NCBI RefSeq assembly: GCF_016918765.2
Contig: NZ_CP092104.1
Coordinates: forward strand, 248,001-312,000
Source of the DNA: Flagellatimonas centrodinii
GTDB taxonomy: Bacteria; Pseudomonadota; Gammaproteobacteria; Nevskiales; Nevskiaceae
Direction: 5' to 3'
Length of the DNA stretch: 64,000 bases
Position numbers and translations under genes: made by a program. The first letter of the stretch is position 1. Every line of letters starts with the position of its first letter. Shown piece by piece: positions 35,216-44,036 of the stretch. The notes under the pieces were generated by a model. It had not been told where the DNA came from, did no database searches, and saw only the letters and a list, made by a program, of their open reading frames with translations.

Positions 35216-35698
35216 TTACGCCTGGATCGTTGCGCCAATGCGGGGCCACTGCAGGAATGCAGCGGCGGCATTCGACGCCTCAGCAGCAGTGGTCACAATC
35301 CCTTCGACCAGTTCAGCCCCGGCGGTCGCATCATCATCGAGGCGGCCGGCAGTTCCGGTGGTGTTGAGGATCGTTGCCACCGCCGCGCCCGTGGCGACGT
35401 TCAGGTTGGTCACTGCGCCGAAGCGTTTGACCCACCCGTATTCGCTGGCAGGAAAGGCCACCGTGGCCACCCCAACCGGGAACCCCTGGCCAGCAGCCGC
35501 GGCCGACGTGGTCGTGGTCGCCTGATCACCGACGTAGGTGCTGGGGTTGAGGATCACCGCGTCACCCGCGGCCCACCCAGTGGCGTCAGCCTGCACGTAC
35601 TGGTACCAATCGCCGTTGAAGTCCTGCGCCACCGTGCCCAGCTTGAACTCGGACGCGGCAGTGGTGACAGTCGGCTCGAAGCCTGAAATGAAGCTCAT
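35216..35698 (-). CDS. head decoration-like protein
   Basis: A 160-residue Ala/Thr-rich beta protein (EFKLGTVAQDFNGDWYQYVQ, GDAVILNPSTYVGDQATTTT, PVGVATVAFPASEYGWVK). It stands 11 bases after the coat gene. Such small proteins directly behind the coat gene commonly decorate the capsid. The role is inferred from position and fold type. Confidence 0.65.
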   Translation of the reverse strand: MSFISGFEPTVTTAASEFKLGTVAQDFNGDWYQYVQADATGWAAGDAVILNPSTYVGDQATTTTSAAAAGQGFPVGVATVAFPASEYGWVKRFGAVTNLNVATGAAVATILNTTGTAGRLDDDATAGAELVEGIVTTAAEASNAAAAFLQWPRIGATIQA

Positions 35699-35709
35699 GG
35701 GTTCTCTCC

Positions 35710-36699
35710 TTACGTGCCGTTGTCCAGCAGAACGCCCTGCAGGCTGCGATTCGAGCAGCACAGGTTCCCCTGCCAGATGATGGGAATGACCACCGCGTCC
35801 TGATTGACCGAGGTCTTTTCGGCAACTTCCGTGAAGTTGGCATCGCGATGCGAGACGAACTTCAGGTAGTCGGTGTTCAGGAAGTACATGTGGGCGTCAG
35901 GGATCCCCCCGCCCTTCGACCCTCCATCGAACACCACGTCGGCCGTCTTGTACTTCAGCGACACAAAGCCACTGGAGGCCATTTGCTCGTCGCCGTAGCG
36001 CTGGTTGTCCTGCAGCGACTCCTCGTAGAAGATGAAGTAGTCGTTGCTGGAAACGATCAGATCTGGCTTGTCGTTGCCGCGCACCAACTCGATGTAGAGC
36101 GCATTCATCAGGCTCTTGATCGTGGACTTGCTCGGGGTGATCGCGCCGCCACCCTGAAGCGGGGCGTTGGCGTCCTGCACAACGTTCTTCCACCACGTCT
36201 GTGTGGCGCTGTTGATCCCGCCAACCACGCCGCCGCCGTTGTCCGCCACCAGCAGCTGCAGGCCACCCACCTGGTTGGCAGCAGAGCCGTCCGAGTAGAT
36301 GTCCTGGCTCATGTTGTTGGACATCGTCTTCATAGCCACATTCAGCCGCGACTTGACGAGATCCAGCATGGCGTTCTTGCCGTTGTTCTGGCGCAGTTCG
36401 AGGCCGGATGCAGTGACGTTCACCGCAGCCTGGCGCCAGTCGTACTTCGCGGCCGTCAGCACATCCGATGCCTGAATGTTCAGGGTGTCGTAGCCGGAGT
36501 ACCGCTGATAGGTGGCGTTTTCGGCGTATTCGAGCGGGTACACAATCTCGTAACCGCCGTCGATGGTCTTCATCTTCCCGCGCTTCTTCAAACGCGACAG
36601 AAGGGCGTTGTTGTTGGCCATGTTGTCGGACCAGGTCTTGATCCGCTCACGGCGAGTCGTGGTAACGATCTCCGTGAATACCGCACTGGGGAGTGCCAT
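35710..36699 (-). CDS. major capsid protein
   Basis: A 329-residue coat protein of the HK97-fold group found in podoviruses. It opens MALPSAVFTEIVTTTRRERI, and has RLKKRGKMKTIDGGYEIVYP and, towards the end, NTDYLKFVSHRDANFTEV and IIWQGNLCCSNRSLQGVLLD, which are typical of this coat family. It follows the scaffold gene directly and is the single large coat candidate. Confidence 0.85.
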   Translation of the reverse strand: MALPSAVFTEIVTTTRRERIKTWSDNMANNNALLSRLKKRGKMKTIDGGYEIVYPLEYAENATYQRYSGYDTLNIQASDVLTAAKYDWRQAAVNVTASGLELRQNNGKNAMLDLVKSRLNVAMKTMSNNMSQDIYSDGSAANQVGGLQLLVADNGGGVVGGINSATQTWWKNVVQDANAPLQGGGAITPSKSTIKSLMNALYIELVRGNDKPDLIVSSNDYFIFYEESLQDNQRYGDEQMASSGFVSLKYKTADVVFDGGSKGGGIPDAHMYFLNTDYLKFVSHRDANFTEVAEKTSVNQDAVVIPIIWQGNLCCSNRSLQGVLLDNGT

Positions 36700-36720
36700 T
36701 GTTGAGTCTCCAAAAAGGGG

Positions 36721-37701
36721 TTAGATCGCGCCCACGGCTTTGTCGTAGGCTTCACTCATTAGGTCGTCCATAGACTTCGATTCGCCCTTAGCCGGCAGTC
36801 CATCTGCGCCCTTGACGCGCACCCCAGACGCCGCCTTTGCCTTCGCAGCCTTTTCGGACTGCTGCCGGCTCGCGGCGGCCTGCTGCTGTTGCAGCAAAAT
36901 TGTGCGGATGTCAGGACGCGCCCAGACCGCCATCTCGTAGGCGTCTTGCAGTGTCTTTGCACGTTCAGCGGCAAGCAGGGCGGCCATCTCTTCCCGCACA
37001 GACTCAAAGTGGGGATGAAGCGGTTGCCCGCTTGCATCGACTTCGTTCTGGAAAGACAAAATGCCTTCGGAAATCTCCGAATCCTGCTGTTGCCGCTTTG
37101 TCAGCTCCTGCTGGCGGATCTGGTTCTCCAGGGCACTCACTCGCTGCATTGCCTGCAGGTAGAGTTGGTCCTGTTGCCCGTTCCCGCCGAGGGATACGCC
37201 AAACTGGGTTGCAAGCTGTCGAATCGTCCCTTGGGGGTCCCGGCGCAAGGACGCTGCCGTCTGCAGGAGGTTCTGCACGGCCGTAATCGGCGTGCCGCCC
37301 TCTGCAGCAATCATGTCCTTGTAGGGGCCAATAGCCTGTTCGAACTGCTCTGCAATCTGCTTGACGCTTGAAAGTTCGTTGTTGCGCTGGTGGAAGTGCC
37401 GATCGCGGCTCTTTTCCTGCTCCGCCACAACCTTCTGTAGTTCGCGGGGAAGCTGCGTAAACGCTTCCTTGCTTTCCGTTGACCAGGTCGCCGGGGCCGC
37501 AATGGCCGGCTCGTCCTCAGGCGCCACGCCGCCCTCTTCCCCCGTCTCCGGCTCAGCAGGCTCTTCCGCCTCGGATTCCGTATCTTCATACGGGGCAGGC
37601 TCTTCCGGCTCGTCTGGCTCTGCAGATGCCTTGTCAAACGCCTTGCTCATCAACTCGTCAAGGTCGGACATGCTCTGCTCTTCATTTTCGGGCGGGTTCA
37701 T
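36721..37701 (-). CDS. capsid scaffolding protein
   Basis: A 326-residue, mostly helical and very acidic N-terminal protein (EPAPYEDTESEAEEPAEPET). The central helix bundle contains SSVKQIAEQFEQAIGPYKDM, and the basic C-terminus (KAAKAKAASGVRVKGADG) would bind the coat. This is the classic scaffold layout. It repeats a short helix at both ends (LDELMSKAFDKA near the start, MDDLMSEAYDKAVG at the end). It lies between portal and coat. Confidence 0.8.
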   Translation of the reverse strand: MNPPENEEQSMSDLDELMSKAFDKASAEPDEPEEPAPYEDTESEAEEPAEPETGEEGGVAPEDEPAIAAPATWSTESKEAFTQLPRELQKVVAEQEKSRDRHFHQRNNELSSVKQIAEQFEQAIGPYKDMIAAEGGTPITAVQNLLQTAASLRRDPQGTIRQLATQFGVSLGGNGQQDQLYLQAMQRVSALENQIRQQELTKRQQQDSEISEGILSFQNEVDASGQPLHPHFESVREEMAALLAAERAKTLQDAYEMAVWARPDIRTILLQQQQAAASRQQSEKAAKAKAASGVRVKGADGLPAKGESKSMDDLMSEAYDKAVGAI

Positions 37702-37943
37702 TTCTGAGCGCTCCTTGTGGGGGAATCCTTGAGATGCTTGAAGTCGCGAGGACCAAGCTCGATACAGCCGTGACGCTTGAGGTCGTTGCGGCGTGCGCGG
37801 CGTCCGTCAATCACCTCGCCAGTGACCGGCGACTGGTACGGCTGGATATCCCCTCGGACATAAAAAAGCGCCCTAGTGGGCGCTTGGTAGTCTTCGGCGG
37901 GGATTAGGTCTTTACTGCCTCTGGGCTGTATCCAGCGGGGCAT
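37698..37943 (-). CDS. small phage protein between portal and scaffold
   Basis: An 81-residue basic protein (RALFYVRGDIQPYQSPVTGE, then RRARRNDLKRHGCIELGPRD). Similar short proteins are found next to podovirus portal genes; the function is unknown. It overlaps the portal by 32 bases and the scaffold by four. Confidence 0.65.
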   Translation of the reverse strand: MPRWIQPRGSKDLIPAEDYQAPTRALFYVRGDIQPYQSPVTGEVIDGRRARRNDLKRHGCIELGPRDFKHLKDSPTRSAQK

Positions 37944-39876
37944 TCGCGGCCTCCATCTGTTTCATGCTTATGTCGGCCTGCAGTTCCATCTGCTTTCGCT
38001 GGGTTTCAGCCGCCTCTCGCATTTGAGCCCGCTGTGTTTCACCCTGTTGGCGCATCTGTTCCTTTTGCAGCTCCGTCTGAGCCTCGATCTGCGCCTTCTG
38101 CGCGTTGCCTTGGGCCTGCTGCTCTAGCTGCTGGTTCTTCTGCTGCAGATCCTGCATCTGCTGCTGCATCTGCTGAACCTGCTGCTGCACCTGCGGCGGG
38201 ATTTGGGATTGCTGTTGGCCTTCCTGCTCATCAAAGACCGCTTCCACATCGCGACCCAATTTGAACCGACGCACAGATGCGAGAATCAGCGTCTTAGCCT
38301 GCTGCTGATCCATCAGGCCGCCCTGCACCGCTGGAGTAAGGCCCTGCACCATTTGCGAAATGCCGCCAAGCAGCTGCGTCACAGCCTCCTTGTCCGCCTG
38401 CTCGTTTGGCGCAATGGTGGAGTCGGTCTCCACGTCAATGCGGTACTCGCGCACGCCCTGGTCGCGCAACATCGCCATCATTTCAGGGGTGATATCAAGC
38501 CCCGTCATGCGCGCCAGCGTCTCAGGCTGGAACTGCTCCGCCATGATCTCGGCGGCAAGCCTCAGCAGGTCCCGGGCGAAGCGCTGTACGTCACGCTGGC
38601 GCCGCTGAATCCGCAGGCCGCCGTACTGGGCCTTAATGTTCTGCGCCGTGGCCGTCTCCGACGCCGCCGACACGCCACGCAGAATGTCGGACAGGCCCGT
38701 GATTTCGTAGATGTTCTGCTTGACTTGCTCTCGTTGCTGGTAGAGCGACGCTACGATCCCACCGATCTCGGCAATCGGCAGCTTCCAGATGGCCTTATCC
38801 AAGCCACCTTTCTCAATCAGATGGCCCACGTCCGCAGCAGGGATAAACTCGTTATCCCCTGCCTGCATGAGTTGCGACATCTCGCCGATGGTTGAGTCAT
38901 AGATGCCGTTATTGCGCATCCCGCTGATGAGCTTGGTCAGCCGGTTGGTCAGCCGGTCAAGCTCCTCGGCCTGCGATCGGTAGATCTCGAACTCCGCCTG
39001 CGGGACCAGCGATTCGGTCATATCCACGGTATACAACGGGCGGGGGCAGTCGTAGAACCCCTCCAAATCCAATGGCACCTTGGACTTGTAAAGAATCTCA
39101 TCCTCCCCGGTGGCCGGAATGAATGTGATCGTCCTATCAGAGCGATCCCAGATCTCATAGACCTTCGCCCTGTCATGAATGCTGAGCGGATCGTTATCCT
39201 CTTCCTTTCGCTCACCGTCTTCGGTTGTGCGAATGTCAAGATTGAGGCCCTTGCCCTTCTCGCCGAACTTCTCAAGCAGCTCTTTGCGGGTCATGTGGTG
39301 CTCGTAGGCAATCCACGGCACGTCCTCCCACCGCCGAGCCGGGCCCAGATGCACCCGATCCCACGGCACCAGCTCAAATGCAACCTTCTCGTCAGTCAGG
39401 CGCTCCGACTGCTCCGTCACAAGCTCGCCGTCCTCGCCCTCCACCTCGATGGATCCCGACTCAAGGGTCGGCACGTACCGAACCCTGGCCAGGCCCCGCC
39501 CCGGCAGAACGTAATCAAACACGGCAGCAGCGAACGTCGAATCGAAGTCATCAAGCTCCATCGAAACCGATAGCGCCCGCTCCAGACACTCAGCGACTGC
39601 CCTGCCGACGGGATCAGCGTCACGGTATCGGCGCCGAACATCAGGCTTCGGCGGCTGCGCGTAAACTGCAGAACGCAGCGTCTCCGTGTTCCCATAGAGG
39701 ATGTTGTAGCCACGGGCGTCACGGCGATCATTCTCAAGGCCTCCCGAACGGGACTCCCCCCGATACCGATCAATGGCCGCCTTCGCGACGTCACGCCAGT
39801 GTCTTTCCTGTTTCTCAGACAAGCGAATCTCTGCGCGCCACTGTTCGACAGGGCTGCGCGCTTCTTTCTCGTCCAC
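37912..39876 (-). CDS. portal protein, P22 gp1-like
   Basis: A 654-residue portal. The core contains YNILYGNTETLRSAVYAQPP, FDYVLPGRGLARVRY, EIYRSQAEELDRLTNRLTKL and SDILRGVSAASETATAQNIK, all characteristic of the large P22-type portals. The last 110 residues form a Gln/Glu-rich coiled coil (QQVQQMQQQMQDLQQKNQQL), the barrel that projects into the P22 capsid. Start GTG at 39876 is preceded by GGAGGAA. The portal forms the DNA entry ring and docks terminase. Confidence 0.88.
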   Translation of the reverse strand: MDEKEARSPVEQWRAEIRLSEKQERHWRDVAKAAIDRYRGESRSGGLENDRRDARGYNILYGNTETLRSAVYAQPPKPDVRRRYRDADPVGRAVAECLERALSVSMELDDFDSTFAAAVFDYVLPGRGLARVRYVPTLESGSIEVEGEDGELVTEQSERLTDEKVAFELVPWDRVHLGPARRWEDVPWIAYEHHMTRKELLEKFGEKGKGLNLDIRTTEDGERKEEDNDPLSIHDRAKVYEIWDRSDRTITFIPATGEDEILYKSKVPLDLEGFYDCPRPLYTVDMTESLVPQAEFEIYRSQAEELDRLTNRLTKLISGMRNNGIYDSTIGEMSQLMQAGDNEFIPAADVGHLIEKGGLDKAIWKLPIAEIGGIVASLYQQREQVKQNIYEITGLSDILRGVSAASETATAQNIKAQYGGLRIQRRQRDVQRFARDLLRLAAEIMAEQFQPETLARMTGLDITPEMMAMLRDQGVREYRIDVETDSTIAPNEQADKEAVTQLLGGISQMVQGLTPAVQGGLMDQQQAKTLILASVRRFKLGRDVEAVFDEQEGQQQSQIPPQVQQQVQQMQQQMQDLQQKNQQLEQQAQGNAQKAQIEAQTELQKEQMRQQGETQRAQMREAAETQRKQMELQADISMKQMEAANAPLDTAQRQ

Positions 39877-39877
39877 G

Positions 39878-39955
39878 TTATTCCTCCGGCTGAACCAGCG
39901 TCAGCCCGAGCCGCGCCAACGCGGCAAACGGCTCGTCGGCAATAATTCTTATCAC
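39878..39955 (-). CDS. possible 25-residue peptide
   Basis: A GTG-started frame of 25 residues (MIRIIADEPFAALARLGLTL and five more) fills the space between the SGNH gene and the portal; its stop lies one base before the portal GTG. It may be a leader peptide or the relic of a gene cut by insertion of the SGNH module. Support is its fit alone. Confidence 0.3.
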   Translation of the reverse strand: MIRIIADEPFAALARLGLTLVQPEE

Positions 39956-39956
39956 G

Positions 39957-41741
39957 TCAAGAACCCTCCGCGACCAGTCCGTCGACAACCAATTGCGCTC
40001 TCCACGCAGAGGCAATGATCCAGCGCCCCTCGTTCGATGGATGAACGCCATCGTTGTTGTGATCGTAGATCGGGTTCAGATTGCCTGAACCATCATTCAA
40101 CGCAGCGACATAGCTCCCGATGCGCGCATCAACCCCCGTTATCGGGTTCGCGCCCACCCCGGCGATTGCTTCGTTCACATCCAGCCATGCTTGGTAAACA
40201 TCCCCGGAGGCACCAGCCTCTAGCCAAGCTCTACATGGTGTTAGCTGGCAAACATACGTCTTACACCCAACAGGCTTGTCAGCGTTCACCGTGTCGATAA
40301 GGTCTTGCAAGTCACCAATGATCTCTACCGCCGTTTTAGTCTCATTCCCGACGTAGGTATTGATGTCATTAAGTCCGATCTGCACAAAGACGGCCTGAAG
40401 CGCTTGTTTCCCGGTTAATGCGGACCAGTCTGCGAGCTGGTCAGATATCCTGTCCCCGGCTCTTGCGATGTTCGCGCCGCCGGATTCCATTCCCGCGATG
40501 AATGCTGGCACAGTCCAGGTTGACGAGGGGAGGCCTCCTGGAATGCTGTTGAAAGCGGTTGTAGAATCTCCAAGGGCAGCGGCCACACACCCATGCGCGT
40601 TAACCCATCGCCCGATTGCGTCTTTTTCAACGGGGGTAAGCAAGCGATCAATCAGAACAAATTTGTGCATTATTATTCTTGTGTCGAGCAGGGCGTTATT
40701 TGTGGCAGCGACTGAAACCGGCTGGTTGGTCAACCCAGGCGCCTCATTGACACTCCCCGACGTGCTGCTGGCAAGCGTTACCCCGCGCATCCGAATAGAA
40801 AACTGGTCATCCACTGAGGGCTGAGTGTAGTCAACTTCTGCGATGATGGTGTGTGTTCGTGAGCCAGCCTCTCCAGTTGGCACCTCAACGGCCGGTGGGG
40901 TGGTGGTCTGAGCACCGGTCGCGTCGCGGGCATCTAGCGCCTCAAAACGCAAGCGCACAGAGCCCGCAGTTGACAATGCCGTGTACTGGCCAACCTCCGA
41001 TAACGATGTGAATGTCACTTGCGCGTCTTTCCATATCGACATGGCTATTGTCATCTTTCGTGACGACGAAAGATCAACGTTTGATGTGTTCAATAAGTTG
41101 TCGAATCCATCGAATCGTGCTCCACGAAACGCCATTGCGGTAACCAGCCTCACGGAAACGGCGCTTATTGTTCCGGCGTAAGCGGCGTCGGCCACGATTT
41201 CTATCGTGTTGTTTCCGCTGACTGCTATCAATATTTCTGTGAAACTCGCGGAAGCGTTCTTGCTTGACGCCCCCGTAACGTTTGTCCCTCCTGAAAAACG
41301 AACCGATACGGTACCTGCGGTGCGTGTCATGTTGACAAAGACCATGTACGTCGACCCGGCGTCAACGTCGATACTCGCGGACAAGTTCGATGCAACCCCG
41401 GCTGTTTTTGCCGCCACCCCGCCGGAAATCGTCCAGCCTGTACCTTTCACCCAATCGGCGTCCGCCGAGAACCGAGGGTTCGGCACCAAGTCGTCGTCCG
41501 CAAGCAACGTCGGAACTCCGCCTTCATAAGGTTGCCGAACAACGGTGCCTTGCGAGAACGAGTTACCATTTCCACTTAGATCAGGCTGCGACGTGATTTT
41601 GTCAGACGGAGGTGTAACTACTCCGCTGAAATCGGCAATGATGCCCTGCTCGCCGTTGGCGAATAGGGACAGGGGGTTGAACACAGCCCCGCCCTGCTTG
41701 CGCCTCCGTGTCGCCAGAAAGATTACATTCCGCGACATCAC
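39957..41741 (-). CDS. SGNH-hydrolase tailspike-like protein
   Basis: A 594-residue protein. The C-terminal 220 residues are an SGNH/GDSL esterase: block I AALGDSTTAFN (Ser nucleophile), block III IGLNDIN, and block V DGVHPSNEG with the catalytic Asp and His. The N-terminal 350 residues are beta-rich with jelly-roll-like segments (AKTAGVASNLSASIDVDAGS) and a LamG/carbohydrate-binding character. Phages use such enzymes to deacetylate surface polysaccharide. Its place between terminase and portal is abnormal. Stretches are clearly richer in A+T than the flanking genes, indicating separate acquisition. It overlaps the next upstream gene by four bases. Confidence 0.75.
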   Translation of the reverse strand: MMSRNVIFLATRRRKQGGAVFNPLSLFANGEQGIIADFSGVVTPPSDKITSQPDLSGNGNSFSQGTVVRQPYEGGVPTLLADDDLVPNPRFSADADWVKGTGWTISGGVAAKTAGVASNLSASIDVDAGSTYMVFVNMTRTAGTVSVRFSGGTNVTGASSKNASASFTEILIAVSGNNTIEIVADAAYAGTISAVSVRLVTAMAFRGARFDGFDNLLNTSNVDLSSSRKMTIAMSIWKDAQVTFTSLSEVGQYTALSTAGSVRLRFEALDARDATGAQTTTPPAVEVPTGEAGSRTHTIIAEVDYTQPSVDDQFSIRMRGVTLASSTSGSVNEAPGLTNQPVSVAATNNALLDTRIIMHKFVLIDRLLTPVEKDAIGRWVNAHGCVAAALGDSTTAFNSIPGGLPSSTWTVPAFIAGMESGGANIARAGDRISDQLADWSALTGKQALQAVFVQIGLNDINTYVGNETKTAVEIIGDLQDLIDTVNADKPVGCKTYVCQLTPCRAWLEAGASGDVYQAWLDVNEAIAGVGANPITGVDARIGSYVAALNDGSGNLNPIYDHNNDGVHPSNEGRWIIASAWRAQLVVDGLVAEGS

Positions 41742-42031
41742 TCAAACTCAGTGAAGTACACCGTGCCTGTGCCGCTGGCCAGAATGGCCGCGAGGTTCGT
41801 ATGCGCCCCAATGTCCACAACGCGACTTTCGCCGGCTGGGATCGGGTAGTCAGTGACCGCAGCAGTCACCGTGACATCGCCGGCCTTCAGGAAAGCAATA
41901 GCGCTCGTCGCGTTGAATATCTCGACGGGACCTGAGCTGCCCACCGCTCGCGCAGTCCGAGCCGACGAGGTACTTGCGCTGATGCTTTTGGTTCCCTTCA
42001 CGCCTGGCGCCTCCAAAACATGGTCAGTCAT
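41738..42031 (-). CDS. small beta-rich phage protein
   Basis: A 97-residue protein with an immunoglobulin- or decoration-like strand pattern (GPVEIFNATSAIAFLKAGDV, DYPIPAGESRVVDIG, TVYFTEFE). It overlaps the terminase stop by eight bases and the SGNH gene by four. It may decorate the virion or attach the SGNH protein to it; both are guesses. Confidence 0.6.
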   Translation of the reverse strand: MTDHVLEAPGVKGTKSISASTSSARTARAVGSSGPVEIFNATSAIAFLKAGDVTVTAAVTDYPIPAGESRVVDIGAHTNLAAILASGTGTVYFTEFE

Positions 42032-43400
42032 CTCTCAGCCTCTTTCGGCGGTTCGCCGCGATAAGTTCATTGATCGTCAGATCGGTTTCCCAGCGCGGCG
42101 GCGGGTTCCTGGGTTTCGGCGGCGGCTCTGCTCGCCATGCAATAGCAAGCATTCGGAAGGCGTCGGCTGGATGCGAGGTCCAGTCATGCCGAGGTCGATC
42201 CCGAAAGCACTTTCGTTCGTCATCCCACTCGCGCTGATACTGCGCAAGGGCGCTAAGTCCTTGCATCGTGGTTTCTTCGTTGAACCAACACTGCGGGAGC
42301 GTGAGCCGAACGGCCTGAATGCCGTCCTGCAAGCTCAGACGTGGGACGATGCGGATCTTCTGCCGCCCGAAGTGTGCAGCCAGCTGCTGCTCAATGCTCC
42401 TGCCATTGCCTGCCAAGGTCTTCGCCTTCGCGTCGTGAGGCAGCCACAGCGTGCCGACGTTGCCGCCAGTCTTGGACTTCACCAGATCGGCATACCAGTC
42501 AACCGTGTGCCCGTTGCTGGAGTGAAAATCGATGACCCGAATCTCACCGGAAACGACCTGATAGAACCAGATCGAGGTGTCGTCTGAGTACCCAAGGTCC
42601 CACGCCGCGTGAATTGGGAACGCATCGTCAGCATCGACCTTCCCAACTCGCCCATCAGCATGCAAACGGGCCAACTCGCGGCCGTAATACGCGCCAAGGA
42701 TTGCCGACTCGAACGAACAGAAATACTCCTGCTCAATCAGCGCATCCCCAGCCTCAGCGCCGTAGATGCCGTGATACTCGCGCCGCTGTTCCTCTACAGC
42801 CTCCAGACTGATCGCCCCGGTCTTCCTGACATCCAGCACTTCCGAGAACCAGTCCGGCGACTGTCGGGCCATCTGTAGCGTGCTGTGCGCGTGGTTCTTG
42901 CCTCGCGGCGTCGTGATGAACGCGGCCCATCCGCCATTTTCGTTCAAGATTGGCGACAGATACGCCCAGGCAGCTGGATTGCTCAGCGCCCACTCCGACA
43001 ACACTAGACCGGCGGGCGGCGAACCAACCGTGCTGTTGAATCGGTCAGACCCAACAACCTGCCATGTCGATCCGTTCTTGAAACGGATGAACATCTCCTG
43101 TTCATTCGTGTTGTCACGAACGGCCGGAGGAAACGCCTCATCAATCCGGCGCTTCCCGGTATGCGGATTGATGGCCGCCCAGATCGCTTTCCTGCCCTGG
43201 GAATACTCCGGCAGCATGTGCCAGTAGGTCGCCGGGCGCTCGAAAGCCTTCACAGCCGCAAGGTGAAGACATACGTCGTCCTTGCCGGCCCGTCGGTGCC
43301 AGATCCCAATCGCTCGCTTGCCGCCCCTCTCGAAGTAATCCCACATGCGCCGCTGATAAGGGCGCGGAGCCCACTTATTCGGGAGCCGGATCGTCGGCAA
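42024..43400 (-). CDS. terL: terminase large subunit
   Basis: A 458-residue packaging motor. The ATPase has a deviant Walker A, WHRRAGKDD, and a Walker B-like strand, GLVLSEWALSNP. The nuclease half shows AAWDLGYSDDTSIWF and LPHDAKAK with acidic residues expected at the metal site, then RHDWTSHPADAFRMLAI, the usual terminal motif. TerL cuts and pumps the genome through the portal. Overlaps with both neighbours show a tight late operon. Confidence 0.92.
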   Translation of the reverse strand: MPTIRLPNKWAPRPYQRRMWDYFERGGKRAIGIWHRRAGKDDVCLHLAAVKAFERPATYWHMLPEYSQGRKAIWAAINPHTGKRRIDEAFPPAVRDNTNEQEMFIRFKNGSTWQVVGSDRFNSTVGSPPAGLVLSEWALSNPAAWAYLSPILNENGGWAAFITTPRGKNHAHSTLQMARQSPDWFSEVLDVRKTGAISLEAVEEQRREYHGIYGAEAGDALIEQEYFCSFESAILGAYYGRELARLHADGRVGKVDADDAFPIHAAWDLGYSDDTSIWFYQVVSGEIRVIDFHSSNGHTVDWYADLVKSKTGGNVGTLWLPHDAKAKTLAGNGRSIEQQLAAHFGRQKIRIVPRLSLQDGIQAVRLTLPQCWFNEETTMQGLSALAQYQREWDDERKCFRDRPRHDWTSHPADAFRMLAIAWRAEPPPKPRNPPPRWETDLTINELIAANRRKRLRDD

Positions 43401-43662
43401 AGCGCACTACCTGGATCAGCAACGGGTCGCCCCCGGGGCCGCTCGCTTCGACACTCGAAAGCTTCGCGTGGATATACGGCGCTGCGTCCTTCGCGTAAAC
43501 GAACGCAGCACATGCCCCCTTGCTTTCGTAGGCCTCCTTCATCGCTTCCAGCATGACTTCAAGCGGCGTGATGCCAAGCTCTTCGGCCTTCCGCTGCATG
43601 TCGCGGGTTTTGTTGTTCGGCGTTCCCTTCTTGCGGCCGCCGGTCTTGTATCCCTTAGCCAT
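43375..43662 (-). CDS. terminase small-subunit-like protein
   Basis: A 95-residue basic protein that begins MAKGYKTGGRKKGTPNNKT and continues with a helix (ITPLEVMLEAMKEAYESKG) and the APYIHAKLSSVEASG motif. This family lies directly upstream of terL in many phages and is taken as a small terminase or its replacement. It overlaps terL by 26 bases and is the first late gene. Confidence 0.75.
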   Translation of the reverse strand: MAKGYKTGGRKKGTPNNKTRDMQRKAEELGITPLEVMLEAMKEAYESKGACAAFVYAKDAAPYIHAKLSSVEASGPGGDPLLIQVVRFADDPAPE

Positions 43663-43765
43663 GTCTACAACTGTCTACTTTTGAGGCATGGTTGCACATG
43701 GCGCGCTCCTTGAAGCTCGGCAGGGTTCGAATATCTGTGCTGCCACGCTCCGAACAGTAATAAAT

Positions 43766-43781
43766 GCCCCGCAAGCGGGGC
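43766..43781 (-). terminator. hairpin in late leader
   Basis: Perfect GCCCCGC/GCGGGGC stem with a two-base loop; the minus strand continues ATTTATTA. It lies about 100 bases before the first late gene, where a terminator that an antiterminator must overcome would be expected. Confidence 0.6.
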
Positions 43782-43816
43782 GCCCGTCGCACTCAGGGTG
43801 CAGGACACGGGAAACG

Positions 43817-43848
43817 AAAACCCCGGCATCGCAAGCGAGAGGCCGGGG
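43817..43848 (-). terminator. rho-independent terminator in late leader
   Basis: On the minus strand CCCCGGC, a 14-base loop, GCCGGGG, then TTTTCGTTTCC. With the hairpin at 43766 it forms a double stop in front of the late genes. The 374-base gap 43663-44036 holds these hairpins, a further stem at 43950-43975 and a promoter candidate, but no gene. Confidence 0.7.
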
Positions 43849-43999
43849 TGTTGATCAACGCCGGGTCATGACTCCCGGCGGCTGCACTGGGCGCACCTTT
43901 GTGCAGTCTCGAATGCCCTGCGCCAAACCAACGCAGGGCCAGGAACGACGAAGCCCCGCCGGTTAGCAGGGCTTCAGTGACACTCGTTCCATGCTCTGA

Positions 44000-44027
44000 A
44001 TTATCGGGAATTTTTACGGGTGCGCAA
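44000..44027 (-). promoter_or_regulatory. candidate late promoter
   Basis: Minus strand TTGCGC, 16 bases, GATAAT, immediately downstream of the Q-like gene and upstream of the two terminators. It is the best -10 match in this gap. Function is inferred from the lambda-like order. Confidence 0.4.
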
Positions 44028-44036
44028 GCCCCACCC

